From CAZLPY01 sp964561525 (GTDB taxonomy: Bacteria > Patescibacteriota > UBA1384 > CAJBMM01): 13,979 nt of DNA. This document shows, piece after piece, positions 1 to 6,122 of this stretch. Location: the NCBI GenBank assembly GCA_964561525.1, contig CAZLPY010000022.1, positions 1-13,979 of the forward strand, in the 5' to 3' direction. Every line of letters begins with the position of its first letter. Positions within the stretch are counted from its first letter, which is position 1. The notes beneath the pieces are model-generated. The model saw only the letters and a program-made list of their open reading frames with translations, made no database searches and had not been told where the DNA came from. Position numbers and translations under genes: made by a program.

Positions 1-241
1 CGATCTCTCTGTGCTTCGGCCATGCTTTTTTGTCGATATAATTCACAGCGTGTACTAGCTTAACTAACAAGTCAAAATACGCCTCAAACTGGTTTGTAAA
101 TCGACCGTACCTTTTAAGAATCAATCGCGCGTGTAAATCTTCATAAGTATATATTTGCTCGACTACTTCACTTGGGAGATCATTCGATAGATCATCAAAT
201 TTTTTGAGTAATTTTGGATTTGGCACTTCGGGTTGGCTCAT
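1..241 (-). CDS. Unrecognised protein, N-terminal 80 residues, cut by window edge
   Basis: The minus strand is open from an ATG at 241-239 to the left edge of the window (80 codons), so only the N-terminus is visible. It starts MSQPEVPNPKLLKKFDDL and continues as a charged, probably helical, soluble sequence with YEDLHARLILKRYGRF and YFDLLVKLVHAVNYI segments. There is no signal peptide and no family I can name. A second in-frame ATG at 253-251 would add four residues; its ATGA overlaps the stop of the doubtful ORF at 250-486. Neither ATG has a good Shine-Dalgarno site, which could mean coupling to that ORF or a leaderless message. That it is a gene is moderately secure, because the frame is long and its composition is protein-like; the function is unknown. 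Confidence 0.6.
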   Translation of the reverse strand, partial: MSQPEVPNPKLLKKFDDLSNDLPSEVVEQIYTYEDLHARLILKRYGRFTNQFEAYFDLLVKLVHAVNYIDKKAWPKHREI

Positions 242-249
242 AGCTAGTC

Positions 250-486
250 TCATATCGTAACTAATAATTGCAATATATCATTTTCATGGTACAGTTTGAG
301 GTGGATACTTTGAGTATCAGTTCCCAACAAATATATACCTAAACCCGGCTTATTAACAGGCGGGCATGGTATCAAATCTTGCCTAAGAACCAAAGACGGT
401 CTTCCGACCGGCATCTTAGGCAAGTCTGTGCCCGAAAGGGTATAGGGTTTGTTCCGAAAGGGACAGCCGCTGGCTCGGGAGGCCAT
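250..486 (-). CDS. Doubtful 78-residue ORF overlapping a hairpin-rich region
   Basis: This open minus-strand frame ends with a TGA that overlaps the alternative ATG of the left-edge gene (ATGA at 253-250), an arrangement typical of translational coupling. Against it, the ATG at 486 has no Shine-Dalgarno site. The N-terminal part is read through several strong inverted repeats, which fit a structured RNA better than a protein. The peptide is Pro/Gly-rich in the middle (PVGRPSLVLRQD, NKPGLGIYLLG) and matches no family I know. I list it because it could be the first gene of a two-gene operon with the left-edge gene. A structured untranslated region is the stronger reading. Confidence 0.22.
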   Translation of the reverse strand: MASRASGCPFRNKPYTLSGTDLPKMPVGRPSLVLRQDLIPCPPVNKPGLGIYLLGTDTQSIHLKLYHENDILQLLVTI

Positions 487-490
487 TTTT
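304..490 (+). ncRNA. Candidate structured RNA or structured leader with several hairpins
   Basis: Successive inverted repeats read directly from the sequence are: GATACT/AGTATC (304-309 with 313-318); CCCG/CGGG (344-347 with 361-364, with an inner CT/AG pair); a perfect 11-bp arm CTTGCCTAAGA/TCTTAGGCAAG (378-388 with 414-424) enclosing CGGTC/GACCG (397-401 with 406-410); CCC-GAAA-GGG (431-440); GTTCC-GAAA-GGGAC (451-464, one G-U pair). The last stem is TGGC/GCCA (471-474 with 482-485), followed by TTTTT at 486-490, which resembles a weak intrinsic terminator. Two GAAA (GNRA) tetraloops so close together suggest an RNA-level fold. The T-run implies plus-strand transcription ending just before the gene at 521. 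I could not match it to RNase P, tmRNA, SRP RNA, 6S RNA or a riboswitch class I know. Confidence 0.35.
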
Positions 491-520
491 GTGTATTAAA
501 AACTAAATGGAAGGATTCAA

Positions 521-1060
521 ATGGAAGGTAAGGATAACAAACACATTTCACAGTCTTTTAGGCTTGAGAAGGGGAACAAAGTAACTAATTTCATTGGATG
601 TTTGGGGCTACTTATCCTTTTAAGCCTCGGCCTTATTGGATTATCCCAATCTTCAACTTCACAACCCGTACTTCAGCAATCACTATCAACACCAACCGAC
701 GTAAAAGGGCAGACTTCACAACAAGCGTCGCCGGCGTCGTCCCAACCGCAAAAGCAAGAGTCGGGTCAACGCGATATTGATGCAAATGTAAATTATAGTT
801 CTACGGCTTTTAAAATAACGAACAATGAGGATAAAGACTGGAATAAATGCAAACTTGAAATGAATTCACATGGGTTTAGTAGCGGTTATGTGTATTATAC
901 TGATGTGATCAAAGCAAAAGATGCTTTTATCGTGTCATTTTCAGAATTTACGAAAGGAGACGGGACTCGGTTTAATGTTCTAGACACTAAACCTCTCAAT
1001 CTCTCCATTTCCTGTGATGATGTTGGTGGTCAGCGAGGATGGAATTATTTCGCAATTTAG
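521..1060 (+). CDS. Membrane-anchored extracellular protein with beta-type C-terminal domain
   Basis: This 179-residue protein has a charged N-terminus, one hydrophobic segment at about residues 25-43 (IGCLGLLILLSLGLIGL), a Ser/Gln/Pro/Thr-rich linker to about 80, and a compact C-terminal domain at about 90-179. Its pattern of alternating hydrophobics, with FKITNNEDKDWNKCKLEMN and two cysteines (C109 and C165), looks Ig-like or beta-sandwich. An exported, membrane-tethered surface protein is the natural reading, with both cysteines outside. The ATG at 521 follows GGAAGGA; the motif AAATGGAAGG occurs twice here, and the upstream ATG at 507 is in another frame. The N-terminus resembles that of the nuclease gene downstream (RLEKGN/RVQKGN, then CLGLL), suggesting shared ancestry or a shared anchoring module. 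The function is unknown. Confidence 0.75.
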   Translation: MEGKDNKHISQSFRLEKGNKVTNFIGCLGLLILLSLGLIGLSQSSTSQPVLQQSLSTPTDVKGQTSQQASPASSQPQKQESGQRDIDANVNYSSTAFKITNNEDKDWNKCKLEMNSHGFSSGYVYYTDVIKAKDAFIVSFSEFTKGDGTRFNVLDTKPLNLSISCDDVGGQRGWNYFAI

Positions 1061-1095
1061 TTTCACAAAGTGCGATTTGGATTGAGGAGTGAATT

Positions 1096-1140
1096 ATGGA
1101 ATCTGAATATAAAGCTGTAATCAGGTCTCGAAATTTATGA
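1096..1140 (+). CDS. Possible 14-codon leader peptide coupled to the nuclease gene
   Basis: A good Shine-Dalgarno site (GAGGAG, 1084-1089) lies six bases before this ATG. The reading frame runs 14 codons (MESEYKAVIRSRNL) to a TGA that overlaps the nuclease ATG as ATGA (1137-1140). The nuclease ATG itself has only a weak AGG about 11 bases upstream, so ribosomes probably reach it by termination and reinitiation on the leader. An alternative is that the leader is the original N-terminus of the nuclease: it begins ME like the neighbouring paralogue, and a one-base shift would join the two frames. Either way the site controls nuclease expression. Confidence 0.4.
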   Translation: MESEYKAVIRSRNL

Positions 1141-2033
1141 AATCTTTAAGAGTTCAAAAAGGGAATCCGTCAACCAATTGTCTTAGTTGTTTAGGACTGC
1201 TGGTTTTCCTTATATTTGCTTTTTCAGCAATGGGCAAGGGCTCCGCACCTAAACCGACACCTTCACAGCCCGCGATGAATCAGGTAGTTCCTACAGCCGC
1301 TGAGCCGCAAAAACAAACACCTCCATCTATTACAACACCAGAGCAAAACAAGGAATCTGCACCGCAGTCAGGCCTCGTGAGCGTAGTAAGCGTCGTCGAT
1401 GGGGACACAATCAAGGTTAACTTAGATGGTAAGACAGAAACGTTACGACTTATTGGAATGGATACCCCTGAAATAGTTGACCCACGAAAGCCAGTGCAAT
1501 GTTTTGCCCGTGAAGCATCGAGCAAGGCGAAGGAGCTTTTGAGTGGTAAAAAGGTAAAGCTGGAATCAGATTCAACTCAAGGTGAGAGGGATAAATATGA
1601 TCGCTTACTTCGTTACGTTTATTTAGAAGATGGCACACTGTATGACAAATGGATGATTACAGAAGGCTTTGCCCATGAATACACTTATGATAGCAACCCC
1701 TACCGATACCAAGCCGACTTCAAAGCGGCCGAGAAACAAGCTAGAGATCAAAGCAAGGGTTTTTGGGGCACGAATACGTGTAATGGCGATACTGATCAAG
1801 CAGCATCTACAACAACTCAACCGCAGGCAGACACGAGTTCGCAATCATCCTCGAGTTCATCGAGCAACACCTGCGTAATCAAAGGAAACATCAGCTCAAG
1901 TGGTGAAAAGATTTACCATGTCCCTGGAGGAGCTTACTATGATGCGACCGTTATTGATGGGTCTAAAGGTGAGAGGTGGTTCTGTAGCGAATCTGAGGCG
2001 GTTACAGCTGGGTGGAGGAAAAGTAAGAAGTGA
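1137..2033 (+). CDS. Membrane-anchored thermonuclease (SNase-like) with C-terminal sunset-type module
   Basis: This calcium-dependent nuclease of the staphylococcal nuclease family cleaves DNA and RNA and should act outside the membrane. The 298 residues comprise a hydrophobic anchor at about 17-32, a Pro/Gln/Thr linker to about 78, the SNase domain at 80-215, a Ser-rich linker (234-243), and a C-terminal module at about 246-296. The catalytic and metal residues are intact: VDGDT (D88, D90), LRLIGMDTPE (R104, D109, E112) and DKYDR (R156), matching D21, R35, D40, E43 and R87 of the staphylococcal enzyme. The C-terminal IKGNISSSGEKIYHVPG and KGERWFCSESEA match the module RefSeq calls 'sunset', often found behind SNase domains. 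The start overlaps the leader peptide stop. The likely role is degrading external nucleic acid for nucleotide uptake or attack. Confidence 0.93.
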   Translation: MKSLRVQKGNPSTNCLSCLGLLVFLIFAFSAMGKGSAPKPTPSQPAMNQVVPTAAEPQKQTPPSITTPEQNKESAPQSGLVSVVSVVDGDTIKVNLDGKTETLRLIGMDTPEIVDPRKPVQCFAREASSKAKELLSGKKVKLESDSTQGERDKYDRLLRYVYLEDGTLYDKWMITEGFAHEYTYDSNPYRYQADFKAAEKQARDQSKGFWGTNTCNGDTDQAASTTTQPQADTSSQSSSSSSSNTCVIKGNISSSGEKIYHVPGGAYYDATVIDGSKGERWFCSESEAVTAGWRKSKK

Positions 2034-2062
2034 CTTTGCCGTATTGCCTATTACGTTATCAA

Positions 2063-2542
2063 TTAATAAGCAGCTTCACTGGCACTTCGGGATCTCCCAA
2101 TTACCTTACGAAGCTCATTAATTCCTTCGTCGATTATTGCGTCATCAGGAATTTTTAGTTGACTTTGATGAATCGTAACGCATTCGCCTAACTCAGTTTT
2201 GATAATATAATAAATCAATCTTTTTTCGCGTGATGACAGTTCCTCCCAAAGCTCCAAATCTGCTATCGCTCTACTGACCAAATTTAATTTAGCTGCGAGG
2301 ATGGATGGGATTCTTCGTCTCTGGATTGCTATAGTTTCGGCCATACTTTCTTCAAAAATTCTTTGCTGGTAAATTGCCCTTTCTTTGCTCCAGCCAGCAA
2401 TGTGTTCATTGGTGTTCCCGCTAACTATTTTTTCGATTTCCCATTTTTTGAACTTTGCCAAAAAGGCCCTGACTTGAGGATAGTCGACGTTGGTAATGTA
2501 TTCTTGCTTTAATAGCTCCCAATCAACTTCTTGTATCGCCAT
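2063..2542 (-). CDS. Helical protein with small-terminase or HTH-like N-terminus
   Basis: This is a predicted soluble protein of 159 residues. I chose the ATG at 2542, preceded by AAGGGA eight bases upstream, over the ATG at 2575, which has no ribosome site and would add 11 residues. The N-terminal half reads DWELLKQEYIT, DYPQVRAFLAKF and IAGWSKERAIYQQRI. This W-x-x-(L/I)-K-x-E-Y-I ... G-W-x-x-x-R pattern is seen in phage small-terminase-type and related homeodomain-like DNA-binding proteins, so DNA binding is an inference from pattern. The C-terminal half is charged and helical, without a recognisable domain. It converges on the nuclease gene with about 30 bases between the stops. No other phage genes are visible, so a chromosomal hypothetical or a mobile-element remnant are both possible. 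Confidence 0.65.
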   Translation of the reverse strand: MAIQEVDWELLKQEYITNVDYPQVRAFLAKFKKWEIEKIVSGNTNEHIAGWSKERAIYQQRIFEESMAETIAIQRRRIPSILAAKLNLVSRAIADLELWEELSSREKRLIYYIIKTELGECVTIHQSQLKIPDDAIIDEGINELRKVIGRSRSASEAAY

Positions 2543-2687
2543 ATGAATATTCCCTTGCGAATAGTTTCTAGCCATTTGGCATCAATAAGCTAACTCGTTG
2601 CCAGTATTCAGCATCTTCTAGGATCGTTCTAATTATGTTAGTATTGGGGAGCCAGACTTTTCTTGTTAAACATGATAAGGTAGGTAT

Positions 2688-3209
2688 ATGAGTAAAAAAG
2701 CTGTCATCCTCACCGCCGACAAATTTGAAGATATGGAACTATTTTTTCCTGCATTTCGTTTGATGGAAGAGGGTTGGCAGGTAGATATTGCGGCCCCAAA
2801 GAAAGTGGGACTCACAGGAGAGAACGGGTACTCATTAACGGCGGATAAAACAATTGATAGTGTTGACCCAGACGAATACGATCTATTAATTATCCCGGGT
2901 GGATCACCAGATGGTGCCCCCGCCACCGTGCGGAAGATAAAGAAAGCTCAAGAAATAGCAAAATCATTTTTTGCAAAAAATAAACCGGTGGCTTCCATCT
3001 GCCACGGACCGTGGACATTGGCAGATGCCGATGTCGTCAAAGGGCGGCATCTCACATCATATTGGCACGATGGTGTGCCTGAAGATATTAAAAAAGCGGG
3101 TGGTATCTGGGAAGACAAACCTGTTGTAGTCGATGGTAATCTAGTCACCTCGCGGTACCCGATGGATCTCCCCGATTTTATGAGAGAGCTAATACGGTTA
3201 GTTAAATAA
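2688..3209 (+). CDS. DJ-1/PfpI family protein
   Basis: This cytosolic 173-residue protein has the normal length for a single-domain DJ-1/PfpI member, a family that includes chaperone/deglycase-type stress proteins and the archaeal PfpI protease. Diagnostic features are the N-terminal acid motif DKFEDMEL, whose E14 corresponds to E12 of PfpI; LIIPGG at 67-72; and the nucleophile elbow ASICHGPW with C105 and H106. GVPEDIKKAGG and the final VTSRYPMDLPDF segment also fit the PfpI/YraA-like branch. An AAGGTAGG ribosome site lies just before the ATG. It is the first of five same-strand small enzyme genes, though a 155-base gap follows it. Handling of glyoxal-type damage or general stress is the family-based guess; substrate cannot be read from sequence. 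Confidence 0.93.
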   Translation: MSKKAVILTADKFEDMELFFPAFRLMEEGWQVDIAAPKKVGLTGENGYSLTADKTIDSVDPDEYDLLIIPGGSPDGAPATVRKIKKAQEIAKSFFAKNKPVASICHGPWTLADADVVKGRHLTSYWHDGVPEDIKKAGGIWEDKPVVVDGNLVTSRYPMDLPDFMRELIRLVK

Positions 3210-3263
3210 TTACATAATAATTTTCTACCAAGAGACATTCTCTGTATGGTGGTTCTCACCGCT

Positions 3264-3281
3264 TTGGCTCGCGCGAGCCAA
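3264..3281. promoter_or_regulatory. Perfect 18-bp palindrome, possible operator
   Basis: TTGGCTCGCGCGAGCCAA is perfectly self-complementary with no spacer. It lies in the 155-base gap between the DJ-1 and DUF1801 genes, about 40 bases upstream of a TACAAT-like -10 box (3323-3328). No T-run follows, so it does not look like an intrinsic terminator. A dimeric regulator binding site is the likelier reading. Two weaker inverted repeats (AGAGA/TCTCT at 3231-3243 and GGTG/CACC near 3249-3260) lie just upstream. Confidence 0.35.
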
Positions 3282-3364
3282 TGTCAGACCAAAATAATAG
3301 AGGTGAAATGCTCCTTTTTTGTTACAATGGGGTTGTCAATATTTAAAAGAGGAGATAATGCAAA

Positions 3365-3802
3365 ATGGCAAAAGAACCGAACGATAAAAAGACGAGCAAT
3401 AAGTTTACCAGTTTCTCGGACGAGGAACGAGCGGCGATGAAGGAGGCTGTCAAGGAGCGGAATCAGGAGAATGGCGAAGCTGCGGTGCTCGCCAAGATCG
3501 CTGAGATGCCGGAACCCGGCCGCACTATTGCAAAACGATTACATGAAATCGTGACTAAAAACGCTCCGAATCTTACACCAAAAACCTGGTACGGCATGCC
3601 AGCCTATGCCAATAAAGAGGGTAAGGTTGTGTGCTTTTTCCAGGACAAGAACAAATTTAAGTACCCTTACCACACCCTCGGCTTTAACGACGGAGCGCAC
3701 CTTGCCGATGGCAATATGTGGCCAATCGCCTTCGCTATTGTTGATCTAAGTGCCCTAGAGGAAAAAAGAATTGCTGAACTTATTATAAAAGCTGCGAGCT
3801 AA
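3365..3802 (+). CDS. DUF1801-type small protein
   Basis: This soluble 145-residue protein belongs to the DUF1801/YdhG-like group of small cytosolic proteins of unknown biochemical role. A helical N-terminus FSDEERAAMKEAVKER is followed by LAKIAEMPEPGRTIAKRLHEI, and the signature stretch TPKTWYGMPAY at 71-81, VVCFFQ at 88-93, TLGFNDGAHLADGNMWP at 104-120 and a C-terminal helix. This form is common in actinobacteria and other Gram-positives. The ATG at 3365 has GGAG ten bases upstream. An ATG at 3358 is closer to it but opens only a nine-codon frame. The stop at 3800-3802 overlaps the ribosome site of the next gene, so the two are almost certainly cotranscribed. Confidence 0.88.
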   Translation: MAKEPNDKKTSNKFTSFSDEERAAMKEAVKERNQENGEAAVLAKIAEMPEPGRTIAKRLHEIVTKNAPNLTPKTWYGMPAYANKEGKVVCFFQDKNKFKYPYHTLGFNDGAHLADGNMWPIAFAIVDLSALEEKRIAELIIKAAS

Positions 3803-3811
3803 GGAGCAGCC

Positions 3812-4408
3812 ATGAGGAAAATTATTGTATTAGAGTTTATTAGCTTGGATGGGGTGATGCAGGCGCCGGGTGGAGAAAAAGAGGATACATCGGGCGGCTT
3901 TAAATATGGCGGCTGGACGGTGCCGTATGCGGATGACTTTTCGGGTAAGCTAATGGGGGAGCAGATGAAGATGCCTTTTGAATTGCTACTTGGTCAAAAG
4001 ACGTTTGAAATTTTTGCTGGGTACTGGCCGCAGCACGAGGACGTATGGCCCGGGGTGAACAAAACCACTAAATACGTAGCGTCTGATGCGCCCACACTCG
4101 CGAAGTGGAACAACGTGGTGTTTTTAACCGGAGATGTGGCAGCCGAGGTTAAAAAGCTGAAAAACCAAGATGGCCCAAACTTACACGTGTATGGCAGCGG
4201 GGACTTTGTGCAAACATTGTTAAAGCATGATTTAGTAGATGAGCTGTGGCTGAAAGTTTACCCTGTTATACTAGGTAAGGGCAAACGACTGTTTGCCGAG
4301 GGCACCATCCCGGCCGCCTGGACTCTGGAAAAATCTGTAGTTACCCCTAAGGGCGTAATATTCGCTAACTACAAACGCGCTGGAGCAGTCAAAACTGGGT
4401 CATTTTAA
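3812..4408 (+). CDS. Dihydrofolate reductase-family protein (RibD C-terminal type)
   Basis: A predicted cytosolic NADPH-dependent reductase of 198 residues with the RibD-C fold shared by DHFR and riboflavin biosynthesis reductases. Supporting motifs are EFISLDGVMQAPGG at 8-21, the cofactor-loop segment LLGQKTFEIFAGYWP at 59-73, HVYGSGDFVQTLL at 125-137, and DELWLKVYPVILGKGKRLF at 143-161. No deaminase domain is present, and the sequence belongs to the stand-alone YwjB/YyaP-like set rather than to true folate or riboflavin enzymes, so its substrate is unknown. AAGGAG at 3801-3806 overlaps the stop of the preceding gene. The last ten residues (GAVKTGSF region) look like an added tail. Confidence 0.9.
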   Translation: MRKIIVLEFISLDGVMQAPGGEKEDTSGGFKYGGWTVPYADDFSGKLMGEQMKMPFELLLGQKTFEIFAGYWPQHEDVWPGVNKTTKYVASDAPTLAKWNNVVFLTGDVAAEVKKLKNQDGPNLHVYGSGDFVQTLLKHDLVDELWLKVYPVILGKGKRLFAEGTIPAAWTLEKSVVTPKGVIFANYKRAGAVKTGSF

Positions 4409-4448
4409 CGGTACTGCAAATGACTATTGCACTACATGCCCGGAACAG

Positions 4449-4523
4449 ATGTTTAAGGTTGTGGTTAAAGTTGCATTGCCACTCGAGCTAAAACAAGATA
4501 GGCTAAATCCACAAAGGATGTAA
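4449..4523 (+). other. Possible 24-codon ORF directly before the SRPBCC gene
   Basis: The 116-base gap between the reductase and SRPBCC genes holds an ATG-started frame (begins MFKVVVKVALPLEL) ending in TAA one base before the SRPBCC ATG. The frame stays open upstream of the ATG towards the end of the previous gene, so it may be a decayed C-terminus. Ribosome-site support is weak. It may act only as a coupling device, or be chance. Confidence 0.15.
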
Positions 4524-4524
4524 C

Positions 4525-4959
4525 ATGGCGCATGCAGAAAAGACGGTGGTAATTAAAAAATCACCGGAAGCAGTCTATGATTTTTTGGCGGATGGGATGA
4601 ATAACCCAAAATGGCGCGATGCAGTGATCAGTATCGAATTAGCTTCTGGAGCAGCTGGTATGCAAGGCGCGGTCTACAAGCAAATGCTCAAAGGTCCCGG
4701 TGGCAGGGCAATTGCCGGTGATTATCGCATTACCGAGGCTAATCCGAGCAAAAAACTGAGCTTTGTAGTAATCGCCGGTCCGGCGCGTCCAGTCGGACAT
4801 TACACATTAGAGCCGACTGATGGAGGCACCAAGGCGACATTCGTCCTCGATTTTCAACCTAAGGGTTTGTTTAAACTGATGAATGGCGTCGTTACCAAAA
4901 CCATGCAAAGCGAAGTGGCAAATCTCGATGTCTTAAAACAAGTACTTGAGAAACAGTAA
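4525..4959 (+). CDS. SRPBCC family (polyketide cyclase/START-like) protein
   Basis: This cytosolic 144-residue protein has the classic helix-grip layout. The N-terminal strand and first short helices (VVIKKSPEAVYDFLADGMNNPKW) are followed by alternating strands, including VYKQMLKGPGG, DYRITEANPSKKLSF and HYTLEPTDGGTKATFVLDF. A long C-terminal helix (about 117-143) closes the pocket. The family binds hydrophobic small molecules; sequence alone gives no ligand. Length is normal. The ATG follows AAAGGATG with suitable spacing, and the stop lies 18 bases before the aldo/keto reductase start, so the two genes are probably cotranscribed. Confidence 0.88.
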   Translation: MAHAEKTVVIKKSPEAVYDFLADGMNNPKWRDAVISIELASGAAGMQGAVYKQMLKGPGGRAIAGDYRITEANPSKKLSFVVIAGPARPVGHYTLEPTDGGTKATFVLDFQPKGLFKLMNGVVTKTMQSEVANLDVLKQVLEKQ

Positions 4960-4977
4960 GCTCACTCCTCACCGATA

Positions 4978-5865
4978 ATGATTAATATACCCACTAAAAA
5001 ATTGAAGAGTGGATTTGAACTGCCAATGTATGGTTTGGGTCTGTGGCAAATGGGAGGCCGGTGGGAGGTTGATCGGTCGAGAGATGCAGAAGAGATTGAG
5101 GCAATTCAGGCCGCAATATCTGCTGGCATCACCCATATTGATACCGCTGAAAGCTATGCCAATGGCCATGCCGAGGAGCTTTTGGGCCAAGCGATTCAGG
5201 GGTATGATCGCCGTACATTGATTATTGCTTCAAAAGTCTCAGCCAAGAATCAAGGCTACGATAATCTACGCCGCTCGTTTGAAAACTCGCTCAAGCGAAT
5301 TGGCACGGATTATTTAGATCTCTATCTACTTCATCGCTATCCGGAAGCTGGCATCTCAATCGCTGAAACTATGAAGGCTCTGGATGAGTTGGTAGATGCT
5401 GGTGCAATTAAGCACATTGGAGTCTGCAACCTTACACCTCGTCGATTTGAGGAAGCACAAAAACACACTAAACATAAGCTTGTTTGCAATCAAGTGCATT
5501 ACAATGTGCAATACCGGGAAGTTGAACAAAAAGGAGTATTAGAGTTCTGTCAGAATAACGATGTACTGGTAGTGGCGTGGCGGCCGGTGCAAAAAGGAAC
5601 GCTGCCAGATGCACCAATTTTACGTGAACTCGCTCAAAAATATGATAAAACCCCGACGCAAATTGCCATTAATTGGTTAATTTCACAAAATAATGTGGTA
5701 ACAATTTCCAAGACCAGTAACACCGTGCACCTGCAGGAGAATTTGGGTGCATTGGGTTGGAATCTGACTTCAGAGGACGCCGAGCAAATTCGCCACGAAT
5801 TTCCAGACCAAAAATTCATCTCCGATGCAGTGCCGCTCGATTATCCAGCCAGTACTAGGCCGTAG
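4978..5865 (+). CDS. Aldo/keto reductase
   Basis: An NAD(P)H-dependent carbonyl reductase with a TIM-barrel fold, cytosolic, 295 residues (normal length). The catalytic tetrad is complete: D55 and Y60 in HIDTAESYANG, K86 in IIASKVS, and H119 in LYLLHRYPE. The cofactor end is visible as QVHYNVQYR, VAWRPVQKG and the late VVTISKTSN motif. It ends with SEDAEQIRHEFPDQ and a short tail. No clear ribosome site precedes the ATG at 4978, so translation probably depends on coupling to the SRPBCC gene 18 bases upstream. With DJ-1/PfpI and the RibD-C-type reductase nearby, a role in reactive carbonyl detoxification is plausible but not shown. Confidence 0.93.
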   Translation: MINIPTKKLKSGFELPMYGLGLWQMGGRWEVDRSRDAEEIEAIQAAISAGITHIDTAESYANGHAEELLGQAIQGYDRRTLIIASKVSAKNQGYDNLRRSFENSLKRIGTDYLDLYLLHRYPEAGISIAETMKALDELVDAGAIKHIGVCNLTPRRFEEAQKHTKHKLVCNQVHYNVQYREVEQKGVLEFCQNNDVLVVAWRPVQKGTLPDAPILRELAQKYDKTPTQIAINWLISQNNVVTISKTSNTVHLQENLGALGWNLTSEDAEQIRHEFPDQKFISDAVPLDYPASTRP

Positions 5866-5890
5866 TTGCGTCGGAATACCATTATAATAA

Positions 5891-6031
5891 AGGAGTGCTG
5901 ATGTCTCGTTTGTCGCTGTCGCCTCCATTACCACTAAGGCCTCACCAGCAAAAGTGCTCGTGATGCCGCTCCGTGCAACGGTTTTAAGCAAGTGGATGCA
6001 AACTGGGTTACCCTTGACGCTAGGTAAGTGA
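5891..6031 (+). pseudogene. Possible frameshifted small-gene remnant
   Basis: The 269-base gap after the aldo/keto reductase has TATAAT (5883-5888), AAGGAG (5890-5895) and an ATG at 5901, an excellent translation start. That frame stops after 20 codons (TGA 5961-5963). The frame one base off is open for 46 codons from a TAA at 5888-5890 to a TGA at 6029-6031 and looks much more protein-like (SFVAVASITTKASPAKV, then VMPLRATVLSKWMQTGLPL), but it has no ATG before VMPLR. One indel near the start would join the two frames. The opposite strand is also open across this region, so coding potential is ambiguous. I recognise no family. Confidence 0.22.
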
Positions 6032-6108
6032 ACAAAAAAACGGTATGATTTAAGGGTAGAGTACATTCGTCATTCGATTGATTTTCCAAAAACCGGCCCG
6101 GTAGGTAA

Positions 6109-6122
6109 CAGCCGCGGTAATA
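6109..6122 (+). other. 14-base match to the 16S rRNA 530-loop sequence
   Basis: CAGCCGCGGTAATA is identical to the universally conserved 530-loop stretch of 16S rRNA. Over 22 bases (6107-6128) I count 19 matches to the E. coli sequence; flanking bases do not match, so this is not an rRNA gene or a full 515F primer. It sits in the leader of the flippase-like gene, 12 bases before its TTG. Chance remains a real possibility. Confidence 0.3.

Noticed and set aside
344..364. RNase P-like GGCTTAT segment
   Set aside because: The conserved GAGGAAAGTCC partner region is absent, so RNase P RNA is not supported.
3246..3440. 64-residue plus-strand ORF across the palindrome and the start of the DUF1801 gene
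   Set aside because: It overlaps the well-supported DUF1801 gene in another frame and its product resembles nothing; it is a shadow.
5770..6066. 98-residue minus-strand ORF across the end of the aldo/keto reductase gene
   Set aside because: About a third lies antisense to the AKR coding region and there is no ribosome site. It is mentioned only as a competing frame for the 5891-6031 remnant.
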